Shown in pieces: positions 41,188-51,008 of a stretch of DNA of 64,000 nucleotides. Location of the stretch: assembly GCF_900091515.1 (NCBI RefSeq), contig NZ_LT607410.1:310001-374000 (forward strand). The letters run 5' to 3'. This stretch comes from Micromonospora purpureochromogenes (lineage in GTDB: Bacteria; Actinomycetota; Actinomycetes; Mycobacteriales; Micromonosporaceae). The translations under genes and the position numbers were made by a program. Each line of letters starts with the position of its first letter. The stretch's first letter is position 1. The notes under the pieces are model-generated. The model was not told the DNA's origin, did not search any database, and was given only the letters and a program-made list of their open reading frames with translations.

Positions 41188-43547
41188 GTGACGGCGTCAT
41201 CCACCATCGCCCCACCCCCGGTCGGGGCACTGCGGGACCTGCTGCACCAGCACCACCACGACCTGCCCGACACCGACCCGGAGCGGATCCTCGCCCTGGT
41301 CTCCTCGGGGCGCACCGCCGGCGCGGACACCGACGAGCTGACCCGGCTGGCCATCGCGGCGGCGGCCGGGCTCACCGCCGAGGAGCCCGGGTACGCCCGG
41401 CTGGCCGCCCGCCTGCTCGCCGGGCGGATCGCCGACGAGACCACCGGCCAGGGCATCGACAGCTTCAGCGACAGCGTCGCCGCCGCGTACGCCGAGGGTC
41501 TGCTGGACCCGGGCTTCGCCGGCTTCGTCGCGACGCACGCCGCCGCCCTCGACGCCCTGGTCGACCACGCCGGCGACGACGCCTTCGAGTACTTCGGACT
41601 GCGCACCCTGCACGACCGCTACCTGCTGCGCCACCCGCGCAGCCGGGCGGTGCTGGAACGGCCGCAGCACTTCTGGCTGCGGGTGGCCACCGGCCTGTCC
41701 GACACCGTGGAGCAGGCCGGCGAGCTGTACCGGCTGATGTCCCGGCTGGCCTACCTGCCCAGCTCCCCGACGCTGTTCAACGCCGGCGCCCGGCACCAGC
41801 AGCTCTCCTCCTGCTTCCTGGTCGACTCGCCCCGCGACGAGCTGGACTCGATCTACGAGCGCTACACGCAGGTGGCGAAGCTGTCCAAGTTCGCCGGTGG
41901 GATCGGCATCTCGTGGTCCCGGGTGCGCTCGCGGGGTCGCTGATCCGGGGCACCAACGGCCGCTCCAACGGCATCGTGCCCTGGCTGCGCACCCTCGACG
42001 CCAGCGTCGCGGCGGTCAACCAGGGCGGCCGGCGCAAGGGCGCGGCCTGCGTCTACCTGGACACCTGGCACGCCGACATCGAGGAGTTCCTGGAGCTGAA
42101 GGACAACACCGGCGACGAGGCCCGGCGTACGCACAACCTGAACCTGGCCAACTGGGTGCCGGACGAGTTCATGCGCCGGGTCGAGGCGGAGGCCGACTGG
42201 TCGCTGTTCGACCCGAAGGAGGTGCCGGAGCTGGTCGACCTGTGGGGCGCGGAGTTCGACGCCGCGTACCGGGCGGCGGAGGCCGCCGGCAGGGCGGCGC
42301 GGACGCTGCCGGCCCGCACCCTGTACGGCCGGATGATGCGCACCCTGGCGCAGACCGGCAACGGCTGGATGACGTTCAAGGACGCGGCGAACCGCACCTG
42401 CAACCAGGTCTGCGCGGGCGGCGGCGTGGTGCACCACTCCAACCTGTGCACCGAGATCCTGGAGGTGACCAGCGACGACGAGACGGCCGTCTGCACGCTC
42501 GGCTCGGTCAACCTGGCCGCCCATCTGGTCGACGGTGGCGTGGACTTCGCCACGCTCGCCGCGACGGTGCGGCTGGCGGTCGGGGCGCTGGACCGGGCGA
42601 TCGACCGGAACTGGTTCCCCACCGAGCAGGCGGCCACCGCGCACCGGCGGTGGCGGCCGCTGGGGCTGGGTGTGATGGGGCTGGCCGACGTCTTCGCCGC
42701 GCTGCGGCTGCCGTTCGACTCGCCGGCGGCGCTGGCCCTGTCCACCCGGATCGCCGAGGAGGTCGCCCTGGCCGCGTACGACGCCTCCGCCGACCTGGCG
42801 GCGGAGCGCGGCGCGCACCCGGCGTACCCGCTGACCCGGGCGGCCGGCGGGGTGCTGCACCCGGACCACTGGCCGGACGCCCGGCCGACCCGGCCGGAGG
42901 CGTGGGCGGCACTGCGGGAGAAGGTGGCCCGGCACGGGCTGCGCAACTCGCTGCTGGTGGCGATCGCGCCGACGGCCACCATCGCCTCGATCGCCGGCTG
43001 CGCCGAGTGCGTCGAGCCGCTGGTCTCGAACGTCTTCAAGCGGGAGACCCTCTCCGGGGAGTTCCTCCAGGTCAACCGGCATCTGGTCGCCGACCTGAAG
43101 CGGCTGGGCCGGTGGACCCCGCAGACCCGGGAAGCGATCAAGCGGGCGGACGGCTCGGTCCAGGAGCTGGACCTGCCGGCGGAGCTGAAGGCGTTGCACC
43201 GCACTGCCTGGGAGCTGCCGCAGAAGGCGCTGATCGACCTGGCCGCCGCCCGCGCCCCGTACGTGGACCAGTCGCAGTCGCTGAACCTGTTCCAGGCCAG
43301 CCCGACCATCGGCCGGCTCTCCTCCATGTACGCCTACGCCTGGCGGGCCGGCCTGAAGACCACCTACTACCTGCGTTCCCGCCCGGCGACCCGGATCGCG
43401 CAGACCACGGTCGCCGCCGCGCCGGCCGCCGCACCCGTGCCCTCGCCGCGAACGGCGGCACCCGCCCTGCTCACCCTGTCCGTCGGCGAGAGCGACGCGG
43501 TCGCCTGCTCGCTGGAGAACCCCGAGATCTGCGAGGCCTGCCAGTGA
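41188..43547 (+). pseudogene. nrdA: Class I ribonucleotide reductase alpha subunit, one-base frameshift
   Basis: Starts at GTG 41188 after AGGAGAG; about 786 residues when restored. All catalytic parts are visible: SSCFLVDS (first active-site Cys), SNLCTEILEVTSDDETAVCT (radical Cys, Asn and Glu, and second redox Cys), the paired Tyr region and a C-terminal CSLENPEICEACQ thiol tail. No ATP cone is evident. The frame breaks near 41933-41937 (RVRSRG), where one G is missing from a G run, giving a TGA; the other frame resumes at LIRGTNGRSNGIVPWL. The enzyme reduces ribonucleotides to deoxyribonucleotides. Regulated by NrdR boxes and a B12 riboswitch. Confidence 0.85.
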
Positions 43548-43549
43548 CG

Positions 43550-44535
43550 ATGCTGCTCGACCCCGGCATGGACCTGACCCTGCGACCGATGCGCTACCCG
43601 GACTTCTACGAGCGGTTCCGGGCCGCCATCCGCAACACCTGGACGGTGGAGGAGGTGGACCTGGCCTCCGACGTACCCGATCTGGCCACGCTCTCCGTCG
43701 GCGAGCGGCACCTGGTCCACCGCCTGGTGGCGTTCTTCGCCACCGGCGACTCGATCGTGGCGAACAACCTGGTGCTCAACCTCTACCAGCACGTCAACGC
43801 GCCCGAGGCCCGCCTCTACCTCTCCCGCCAGCTCTACGAGGAGGCGGTGCACGTCCAGTTCTACCTGACCCTGCTCGACACCTACCTGCCCGACCACGAG
43901 GAGCGGGCGAAGGCGTTCGCGGCGGTCGAGCACATCCCGTCGATCCGCGACAAGGCGGAGTTCTGCTTCCGCTGGATCGACTCGATCGGCGGCCTCCACC
44001 GGCTGGAGACCCGGGCGGAGCGGCGGGCGTTCCTGCTCAACCTGATCTGCTTCGCGGCGGGCTGTTCTTCTACGGCGCCTTCGCCTACGTCTACTGGCTG
44101 CGCTCGCGCGGGCTGCTTTCCGGGCTGGCCACCGGCACCAACTGGGTGTTCCGCGACGAGTCGATGCACATGGAGTTCGCCTTCTCGGTGGTCGACACCG
44201 TCCGCGCCGAGGAGCCGTCGCTGTTCGACGAGGCGATGGCGGATGAGGTGCGGACCATGCTGGACGAGGCGGTGACGGCCGAGCTGGCCTTCGCCCGGGA
44301 CCTCTGCGGGGACGGCCTGCCGGGCATGAACACCGCCGACATGCGCCGCTACCTGGAGTACGTCGCGGACGCGCGGCTCGCCCGGCTCGGCCTGCCGCCC
44401 GCGTACGGGTCGACGAACCCGTTCCCGTTCATGGAGTTGCAGGACGTGCAGGAGCTGACCAACTTCTTCGAGCGGCGGGTGTCCGCGTACCAGGTGGCCG
44501 TCGGCGGTGAGGTCAGCCTGGACGACGACTTCTGA
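43550..44535 (+). pseudogene. nrdB: Class I ribonucleotide reductase beta subunit, about 10-bp deletion
   Basis: Starts at ATG 43550 (or GTG 43544) right after nrdA. The diiron/dimetal protein is clear: RHLVHRLVAFFATGDSIVAN, YEEAVHVQFYLTLLDTYL (ligand Glu and His), KAEFCFRWIDSI, and after the break FRDESMHMEFAFSVVDTV (last Glu/His ligands). At 44059/44060 the sequence goes from FAA directly to GLFFYGAFAYVYWL in another frame; about 10 bp expected to encode CIEG are missing. That segment carries a metal-ligand Glu. A loss of this size is not a homopolymer error. Taken at face value the beta subunit is dead. Confidence 0.85.
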
Positions 44536-44554
44536 GGGCGCATAGCCTCGGCCC

Positions 44555-45622
44555 ATGCCTGTCCACCGGCTCGATCGGGTCGACGCCCGGCGGATCGCGG
44601 TGCGCGCCCAACTGCTGGACGCGCACCGCCCGCCGGACCTGCTGACCGTGGTCAACAGGTTGACGTTCCTGCAACTGGATCCGACGGCCGCCGTGGCGCC
44701 CAGCGCCGACCTCGTCGCCTGGACGCGGCTGGGCGCCGGGTACCGGCCGGACCACCTGCGGCAGGCGGTGGAGCAGGACCGCAGCATGTTCGAGCACCAG
44801 GCCATGGTGTGGCCGACGGCGGACCTGGGGCTGCACCTCGCCGAGATGGCGGCGTGGCCGCCGGAGGGCTCGCGCAAGCACGCCTGGCTGGCGGCGAACG
44901 CCACGTTCCACCGGTTCGTGCTCGACCTGCTGCGCGACTCCGGCCCGCTGCTGTCCCGCGACGTGCCGGACCGCAGCGTGGTGCCGTGGCCGTCGACCGG
45001 CTGGACGAACAACCGCAACGTCACCCAACTGCTGGAGATCCTCGCCGCCCGCGGCGAGATCGCCATCGCCGACCGGGTCGGGCGGCAGCGCCGGTGGGAT
45101 CTGGCCGAGCGGGTCTATCCGGCCGGCACGACGGCCGTCCCGGCGGACGAGGCCCGGCGGATGCGTGACGAGCGGCGGTTGCGTTCGTTGGGCATCGCCC
45201 GGGCGTCGGTCGTCGGGGAGGCGGGTGAACCGGCGCAGGTCGAGGGCACCGCCGGCACGTGGCGGGTGGACCCGGCGGCCCTCGGCCAGCCGTTCGCCGG
45301 CCGTACCGCGCTGCTGTCGCCGTTCGACCGGCTGGTCCACGACCGGAAGCGGGCCCGGGAGCTCTTCGACTTCGAGTACGTGCTGGAGATGTACCTGCCG
45401 AAGGCGAAGCGCCGCTGGGGCTACTTCGCGCTGCCCGTGCTGCACCACGACCGACTCGTCGGCAAGGTGGACGCCACGGCCGACCACCGGGCCGGCGTCC
45501 TGCGGGTGCACGCGATCCACCAGGACGCCCCCTTCACCCGCGCCGTCACCGCGGCGGTCGGCGCCGAGCTGGACGCGTTGGCGTCGTGGCTCGGCCTGAC
45601 CGAGGTCACCCGCATCTCGTAG
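44555..45622 (+). CDS. YcaQ-like winged-helix DNA glycosylase family protein
   Basis: 355 residues. Tandem winged-helix layout with family motifs: VVNRLTFLQLDPTAAVAPSA, FEHQAMVWPTADLGLHLAEM, NRNVTQLLEILAARGEIAIA, and LSPFDRLVHDRKRARELFDF with LPKAKRRWGYFALPVLHHDR. This is the HTH_42 family; members such as YcaQ and AlkX open interstrand crosslinks or remove bulky lesions. Which chemistry applies here is unknown. It starts 19 bp after nrdB and may ride on that transcript. Confidence 0.85.
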   Translation: MPVHRLDRVDARRIAVRAQLLDAHRPPDLLTVVNRLTFLQLDPTAAVAPSADLVAWTRLGAGYRPDHLRQAVEQDRSMFEHQAMVWPTADLGLHLAEMAAWPPEGSRKHAWLAANATFHRFVLDLLRDSGPLLSRDVPDRSVVPWPSTGWTNNRNVTQLLEILAARGEIAIADRVGRQRRWDLAERVYPAGTTAVPADEARRMRDERRLRSLGIARASVVGEAGEPAQVEGTAGTWRVDPAALGQPFAGRTALLSPFDRLVHDRKRARELFDFEYVLEMYLPKAKRRWGYFALPVLHHDRLVGKVDATADHRAGVLRVHAIHQDAPFTRAVTAAVGAELDALASWLGLTEVTRIS

Positions 45623-45665
45623 GCGACGTCGGGTGACGGTCGTCCCGGGCCGGCGGCCGGTGCCA

Positions 45666-46085
45666 TCAGGAGCGCCGGAGCTGCGCCCCCAGGCCGTGCC
45701 GGTCGATCTGGATCCAGTACTCGACGATTCGCCCGTCCCGCACCCGGTAGACCGCGCTGGTCACCTGCGTCACGGGCAGGCCGGTGGGTGGGAACCCGTC
45801 CACCTCCCCCAGGTGCCGCCCGTGTTGGGTCCACCGCGCGTAGACCCGGTCACCGGCCCCGAACAGCTCGTCCACCCGCAGGCTGAAGTCCCCGTACGCG
45901 GCGAGCATGTCGCGGACGTGCGCCGCGTACTGCGCCGGGGTGCGCTCCACGGTCAGCTCGTCCTCGGCCTGCACCTGGTGAGCGAGCACCCGGTCGGCCA
46001 TGAGCCGGTGAGCGGCGTCCGGGTCGACACCCGAGCGGACCCGTGTCATGAACTCCCGCACGACCCGCGTCTCCGTCGTCTCCAT
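45666..46085 (-). CDS. SnoaL-like (NTF2 fold) protein
   Basis: 139 residues from ATG 46085. The pattern RVVREFMTRVRSGVDPDAAH, LRVDELFGAGDRVYARWTQH, then VYRVRDGRIVEYWIQIDRHG is the SnoaL/ester cyclase fold. Members are cyclases, isomerases or stress-related small proteins; no biosynthetic genes surround it to suggest a substrate. A run of about 12 C residues lies 150 bp upstream (46234-46245). Confidence 0.8.
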   Translation of the reverse strand: METTETRVVREFMTRVRSGVDPDAAHRLMADRVLAHQVQAEDELTVERTPAQYAAHVRDMLAAYGDFSLRVDELFGAGDRVYARWTQHGRHLGEVDGFPPTGLPVTQVTSAVYRVRDGRIVEYWIQIDRHGLGAQLRRS

Positions 46086-46324
46086 GTCGTCGAGCCTCCC
46101 GCACCGGCCGCCCACCGCTGAAGATCCAATCCTGGACGCCCGGCTACCGGGCGCGGTGCCCAGGTGAGGAACCGCTCGGTCACGGCGGCCGCGTCCCACT
46201 TCCGGGCGCGGCCGCCGCCCACGCTGCGAGGTGCCCCCCCCCCCCGAGTCGTTCACGTCATCAGGTCTGTAGCGCACGGCACCCCGGGGGTCTCCGGGCG
46301 CGGCGCAGCCCGCGGTGGCCAAGG

Positions 46325-46978
46325 TCAGCGACCACCCGCCCACCGGTCGGTGTGCAGCGCGTCGGCCAGCGGGCGCTTCTGCCGCCAACCGTGCCGGGCC
46401 AGGTCGGGCACCTCCTCCAGGTGCGTCACCGGCCCGACGCAGAGCCAGGCCACCGGCCGGATGCCGGTGGGAATGCCCAGCAGGTCGGCCAGGAACGGCT
46501 CCCGGTAGAAGGAGACCCAGCCGACGCCGAGGCCCTCGGCGGTGGCGGCCAGCCAGAGGTTCTGGATGGCCAGGCAGACCGAGTAGAGGCCGGCGTCGGC
46601 GATGGCGTGCCGGCCCAGCACGGCCGGGCCGCCCCGCGACGGGTCGTAGGTCACCACGACCGACAGGGTCGACTCCAGCACACCGTCGATCTTGATGCGG
46701 GCGAACCGTGCCGCCGCCTCACCGGACAGGGTGGCCGCGAAGGTGTCCCGTTCCGTCCGCACGTGCTCGTGGAAGCGGCGGCGCAGCCCGGCGTCCCGGA
46801 CCAGGACGAAGTCCCACGGCTGCGAGTAGCCGACGCTGGGCGCGGCGTGCGCGGCGTCGAGGACGCGGTGCAGGGTGTCGTCCGGCACCGGCGCCCCGGT
46901 GAACTCGGCCCGGACGTCCCGGCGACGGTGGATGGCGGTGTAGAGGTCCACGGCAGGCTCCCGCTGCGCAAGGCCCAC
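46325..46978 (-). CDS. bluB: 5,6-dimethylbenzimidazole synthase BluB
   Basis: 217 residues from GTG 46978. A flavin-destructase of the nitroreductase fold: AIHRRRDVRAEFTGAPVPDD, AAPSVGYSQPWDFVLVRD (flavin binding, with the family's SVGYSQPWDF), TYDPSRGGPAVLGRH (lid), and EGLGVGWVSFYREPFLADLL. It breaks down reduced FMN with oxygen to make the lower ligand of B12. A cobalamin riboswitch directly precedes it, which strongly supports the call. Other B12 synthesis genes are not adjacent. Confidence 0.93.
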   Translation of the reverse strand: MGLAQREPAVDLYTAIHRRRDVRAEFTGAPVPDDTLHRVLDAAHAAPSVGYSQPWDFVLVRDAGLRRRFHEHVRTERDTFAATLSGEAAARFARIKIDGVLESTLSVVVTYDPSRGGPAVLGRHAIADAGLYSVCLAIQNLWLAATAEGLGVGWVSFYREPFLADLLGIPTGIRPVAWLCVGPVTHLEEVPDLARHGWRQKRPLADALHTDRWAGGR

Positions 46979-47000
46979 CCGGGACGGGTGGGCGGTCGAC

Positions 47001-47171
47001 GCGAGGCCGGTCTTCGGACTCCCGGATCGACGCCTGGCCGCCCGCCTTCCCAGCCGTATGGCCAGTGGCTGCGCTCTCGCGCGTGGACGGTGGCTCCCCG
47101 GTCACCGCGGCGGGCCCGTGCCGGATTTGCACCGGCTTCCCGATTCTCCCCGCGCACGCGGGGCACCTCGC
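47001..47171 (-). promoter_or_regulatory. Cobalamin riboswitch before bluB
   Basis: On the minus strand GCGAGG (47171-47166) and CCTCGC (47006-47001) close the structure. Conserved blocks are GGGAAGCCGGTGCAAATCCG, GCCCGCCGCGGTGACC, GCCACTGGCCATACGGCTGG, GGGAAGGCGGGCGGCC and GGGAGTCCGAAGACCGGCC. It ends 22 bp before the bluB start, so it probably controls translation start or early termination in response to adenosylcobalamin. Confidence 0.94.
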
Positions 47172-47320
47172 ATGATCGTTGCCGTCGGCGATGGTAGCGG
47201 CCCGGCCGGGCGGAACGGGCATGCGCACCGGGGTTGCCGCGCCCTGGAGTGACGGACTCCCGGGCCGATCCGCCCGACCGCCCCTGGCGTGCCGGCGCCG
47301 CCGGGCGGCATGCTGTGCCG

Positions 47321-48082
47321 ATGGCCGTACACGTCACGCACGACGGACCGGTGACCACGGTGATCCTCGACCGGGCGGCGTCGCGCAACGCCGTCGACGG
47401 CCCCACCGCGCGGGCGCTCGCCGACGCGTTCCGCGCCTTCGAGGCCGACCCGGAGGCCCGGGTCGCGGTGCTCTGGGGCGCCGGCGGCACGTTCTGCTCC
47501 GGCGCCGACCTCAAGGCGATCGGTACGCCTAGCGGCAACCGGGTCGAGCCGGACGGCGACGGCCCGATGGGTCCGACCCGGATTTCGCTGTCCAAGCCGG
47601 TCGTCGCCGCGATCTCCGGGTACGCCGTGGCCGGCGGCCTGGAGCTGGCGCTCTGGTGCGACCTGCGGGTCGCCGAGTCCGACGCCGTGTTCGGGGTGTT
47701 CTGCCGGCGCTGGGGCGTACCGCTGATCGACGGTGGGACGGTCCGGCTGCCGAGGTTGATCGGGGAGAGCCGGGCGATGGACCTGGTCCTCACCGGCCGC
47801 CCGGTGCCCGCCGAGGAGGCGTACGCGATGGGGCTGGTCAACCGGTTGGTCCCGCCGGGTGAGGCGCGGGCGGAGGCCGAACGGTTGGCCGCCGAGATCG
47901 CCCGCCACCCGCAGACCTGCCTGCGCAACGACCGCGCGTCGGTGCTCGCCACCGCCGGCCTGACCGAGCCGGAGGCGCTCGCCACCGAGCTGGCGTACGG
48001 CATGCGGTCGCTGAACACGGACGCGGCGGCCGGCGCGGCCCGGTTCGCCGCCGGGGCCGGCCGCCACGGCACCGTCAGCTGA
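47321..48082 (+). CDS. Enoyl-CoA hydratase/isomerase family protein
   Basis: 253 residues from ATG 47321; a longer upstream reading lacks support. Crotonase motifs: TVILDRAASRNAVDG, AGGTFCSGADLKAIG (oxyanion hole), KPVVAAISGYAVAGGLELAL and the catalytic region VFGVFCRRWGVPLIDGGTVR. It would hydrate or isomerise an acyl-CoA ester in the cytoplasm. Convergent with the following oxidoreductase, overlapping by 8 bp. Confidence 0.9.
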   Translation: MAVHVTHDGPVTTVILDRAASRNAVDGPTARALADAFRAFEADPEARVAVLWGAGGTFCSGADLKAIGTPSGNRVEPDGDGPMGPTRISLSKPVVAAISGYAVAGGLELALWCDLRVAESDAVFGVFCRRWGVPLIDGGTVRLPRLIGESRAMDLVLTGRPVPAEEAYAMGLVNRLVPPGEARAEAERLAAEIARHPQTCLRNDRASVLATAGLTEPEALATELAYGMRSLNTDAAAGAARFAAGAGRHGTVS

Positions 48083-49559
48083 GGTCGCGCAGGGCGTCCT
48101 CGATCGCCCGGTGGAACGTCGGGTACGCGTAGATCATGTGCCGGAGGTGGCTCAGCGGCACCGCCGCGTGCACCGCCACCACCAGCGCCGACAGCACCTC
48201 GCCGCCGGCCGGGCCGACGGAGGTCGCGCCGACCAGCACGCCCTGGTCGGCGTCCGCGACGAGCTTGATGAAGCCGTCGTTGCCGGCCTTGTGGATCCAA
48301 CCCCGGGCGGACGACGACAGCTGGGCGAAGCCGACCTGCACGTTGATGCCGCGCTGGCGGGCCTGGTGCTCGGTGAGCCCGACCGCACCGACCTCCGGAT
48401 CGGTGAAGGTGACCCGGGGCAGCGCCCGGTAGTCGGCGCGGGGCAGGGTACCGGCGGCGCCGCTCGGGCCGGTCGCGGTCATCGCGCCGCCGACCGCGCT
48501 CGCCGCGCCCATCGCACCGCCCACCACGCTGGCCGTCCCGCTCGGGTCGGGGCCACTGTCGGCGTGCCGGGTGCGGTCGAGCACGCCGGCGATGACGATC
48601 GCCGCCTGGTACATCGCGATGTGGGTAAAGGCCCCCTCACCGGTGACGTCGCCGACGGCCCAGACACCGTCGGTCACCCGCATCTGCCCGTCGACCGGCA
48701 GGTAGCGCTGCCCGGGGTCGACGCCGATCGAGTCCAGGCCCAGCTCCTCCAGGTGCGCCCGGCGCCCGGTGACCACCAGCAGCCGCTCCGCGTGGAACGC
48801 GTCGTCGCCGGCGTGCACGGTGAAGGTGGCACCGTCGTGGCTGACCCGTTCCGCCTTGACGCCGGTGCGGATCTCCACCCCGTCGGCCCGCAGCGCCTTC
48901 TCGGCCACCTCGGAGGACTCGGGCTCCTCGACCGCGAGGACCCGGTCCGCCGCCTCGACCACGGTCACCCGTACGCCGAACCGGGCGAACACCTGCGCCA
49001 GCTCCAGCCCGATCGCGCCGCCGCCGAGCACCAGCAGCGATTCGGGCAGCTCCTCGACCTCGATCGCCTGGTGGTTCGTCCAGTACGGCGTGTCGGCCAG
49101 GCCGTCGATCGGCGGCACGGAGGGCCGGGTGCCGGTGCCGAACACGATCCCGTGCCGGGCCTGGATGACCTGGTCGCCGACGCGTACCCGGCCGGGGCCG
49201 TCGAGCCGGGCGCTGCCGCGCAGGAACCGCCCACCCCGGCCGGTGAACCGGTCGACCGCCACCGTGTCGTCCCAGGTGTCGGTGGCCTCCTCGCGGATCC
49301 GCTTGGCCACCGGCGCCCAGTCCGGCTGGACCTGGGCCGAACCGGCCAGCTCGTTGACCCGCCGCGCCTCGGCGAGCGCGTTCGCCGCCCTGATCATCAT
49401 CTTGCTGGGGATGCACCCCCAGTACGGGCACTCCCCGCCGACCAGGTCACGTTCGATGCCGACGACGCTCAGACCGGCCTCGGCGAGCCGCCCGGCCACC
49501 TCCTCGCCGCCGACGCCCAACCCGACCACGACCACGTCCACCACTTCCGGCTCCGCCAT
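48075..49559 (-). CDS. Pyridine nucleotide-disulfide oxidoreductase
   Basis: 494 residues. FAD motif VVVVGLGVGGEEVAGRLAEA, redox disulfide GGECPYWGCIPSK, NAD(P) motif LLVLGGGAIGLELAQVFARF, second FAD motif DGVWAVGDVTGEGAFTHIA, and dimer domain HAAVPLSHLRHMIYAYPTFH with His-Xaa pattern weak. It resembles mercuric reductase and lipoamide dehydrogenase relatives. An insertion rich in Gly and Ala (VVGGAMGAASAVGGAMTATG, about residues 340-365) with an internal repeat is unusual. Confidence 0.9.
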   Translation of the reverse strand: MAEPEVVDVVVVGLGVGGEEVAGRLAEAGLSVVGIERDLVGGECPYWGCIPSKMMIRAANALAEARRVNELAGSAQVQPDWAPVAKRIREEATDTWDDTVAVDRFTGRGGRFLRGSARLDGPGRVRVGDQVIQARHGIVFGTGTRPSVPPIDGLADTPYWTNHQAIEVEELPESLLVLGGGAIGLELAQVFARFGVRVTVVEAADRVLAVEEPESSEVAEKALRADGVEIRTGVKAERVSHDGATFTVHAGDDAFHAERLLVVTGRRAHLEELGLDSIGVDPGQRYLPVDGQMRVTDGVWAVGDVTGEGAFTHIAMYQAAIVIAGVLDRTRHADSGPDPSGTASVVGGAMGAASAVGGAMTATGPSGAAGTLPRADYRALPRVTFTDPEVGAVGLTEHQARQRGINVQVGFAQLSSSARGWIHKAGNDGFIKLVADADQGVLVGATSVGPAGGEVLSALVVAVHAAVPLSHLRHMIYAYPTFHRAIEDALRDLS

Positions 49560-49651
49560 GCCGTCAGCATTCCCCAGCCACCGGACGCCGGCCAGCGGAC
49601 CGCACCGGAATTCCCGCGCCCGTAATCATTGCTACCGCCTACGGTGGCCGC

Positions 49652-50707
49652 ATGCCCGATCGCTTCGCCCCCGTCCGCGACTGCTTCCAGGATCTGCTGG
49701 CCACCGGCCGGGAGACCGGCGCCGGCCTGACCATCTGGTACGACGGCCACCCGGTGGTCGACCTGGGTGCCGACAGCCGCGGGGCGTGGCGGCCGGACAC
49801 GCTGGTGAACGTCTACTCGGTCGGCAAGCCGGTCGCGGCGCTCTGCCTGCTGCTGCTCGTCGACCGGGGTCGGCTCGACCTGGACGATCCAGTGGCGACC
49901 CACTGGCCCGGGTTCCGCACCCCCGCCACGGTCCGCCAGGTGCTGAGCCACACCGCCGGCCTGCCGACCTTCCCGGTGGCCCGGCCCGCCGAGGCGGTCG
50001 CCGACTGGGAGCTGCTCTGCGCCGACCTGGCCGCCGCCGACCCGGAGTGGGAGCCGGGCAGCGTCGCGGGCGAGCACGCCTGGACGTACGGGCACCTGGT
50101 GGGCGAGCTGGTCCGCCGGGTCGACGGGCGGTCGGTGGGGCGGTTCCTGGCCGAGGAGATCGCCGACCCGTGGCGCCTCGACCTGGGCTTCGGCCTCGGG
50201 GCAGCGGACCAGCGGCGGTGCGCGGACCTGTCGTACGGCGATCCGGCCTGGCCGGTGCGGATGCTGGGTGAGCCGGGATCGCTGCGGGCCCGGGCACTGA
50301 GCAACCCACCCGGCGGCCTCGACCTGGCGGTGGTCAACAGCCCGCTCTGGCGGGGCGCGCAGGTCCCGGCGGTCAACCTGCACGCCACGGCGTCCGCGCT
50401 GGCCCGGCTCTACGCGGGCCTGGCCGCCGGCGGCACCCTCGACGGGGTACGCCTGTTCAGCCCCGAGCTGGTCGCCGAGGCCACCCGGGTCCAGTACGAC
50501 GGCCCGGACCTGGTGCTCGATCGCCGGGCCTGCTGGACGCTGGGGATGCAGCGCGAGCCGGACGGGAGCTGGGGCATGGGCGGGATCGGTGGCAGCAGCG
50601 CCTGGGCCGACCCGGAGCGGGGCTACGTCTTCGGCTACGCCACGGCCCACCTGGCCGACCACGATCGGGTGGACGAGCTGGTCGAGGTGCTGCACTCCTG
50701 CCTCTGA
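49652..50707 (+). CDS. Serine beta-lactamase-like hydrolase
   Basis: 351 residues. Class C beta-lactamase/esterase fold: DTLVNVYSVGKPVAALCLLL contains the SxxK (SVGK) nucleophile, TYGHLVGELVRRVDGRSVGR supplies the Y-x-x region, and a Gly-rich GMGGIGGSSAWADPERGY stands in for KTG. No signal peptide, so cytoplasmic. These proteins are usually esterases or peptidases rather than resistance enzymes. Divergent from the upstream oxidoreductase. Confidence 0.88.
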   Translation: MPDRFAPVRDCFQDLLATGRETGAGLTIWYDGHPVVDLGADSRGAWRPDTLVNVYSVGKPVAALCLLLLVDRGRLDLDDPVATHWPGFRTPATVRQVLSHTAGLPTFPVARPAEAVADWELLCADLAAADPEWEPGSVAGEHAWTYGHLVGELVRRVDGRSVGRFLAEEIADPWRLDLGFGLGAADQRRCADLSYGDPAWPVRMLGEPGSLRARALSNPPGGLDLAVVNSPLWRGAQVPAVNLHATASALARLYAGLAAGGTLDGVRLFSPELVAEATRVQYDGPDLVLDRRACWTLGMQREPDGSWGMGGIGGSSAWADPERGYVFGYATAHLADHDRVDELVEVLHSCL

Positions 50708-50790
50708 CGTCGGCGGCAGGGTCACCCCGCGTCACGAGCCCCCAGCATCACGCACGGTGACGGCCGAGGACTCCCCCGCATTGCCACTCG

Positions 50791-50922
50791 GACGCTTTGC
50801 TCTGCTGCCGCCACGGCAACACGAGAACTGAGCAGCGCATCCACTCAAGGCCATCCTGACGGCGCGGGCGTCGGTCGTTACCGAGGGTTGCTGTTGCCGG
50901 GGAGGCAGCAGAGCAAAGCGTC
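50791..50922. repeat. 31-bp inverted repeat in intergenic DNA
   Basis: GACGCTTTGCTCTGCTGCC (50791-50809) and its exact complement (50904-50922) are followed inward by CGGCAACA/TGTTGCCG (50814-50821 and 50892-50899). The two 31-bp arms differ only in a 4-bp stretch. The 70-bp centre is unremarkable. Possibly a dispersed genus-specific palindrome; could fold in RNA and end transcription from the upstream gene. Confidence 0.7.
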
Positions 50923-51008
50923 TGAGCAGATGCTCGGCGGGAAGCAGCGCCCTCACGCTCAGTGCACGCTCCCGGCGGGCCTCGCAGGTCCGGCAACGAG
51001 CGGACGGG

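Noticed and set aside
39062..41230. Extended reading of the membrane protein gene through the sigma factor and riboswitch
   Set aside because: The upstream part is antisense to nrdA and the riboswitch and is not protein-like; the real start is at about 40162.
46234..46245. Run of about 12 C residues as a phase-variable switch
   Set aside because: It is intergenic, about 150 bp upstream of a SnoaL-like gene, and long C runs in GC-rich data are often unreliable.
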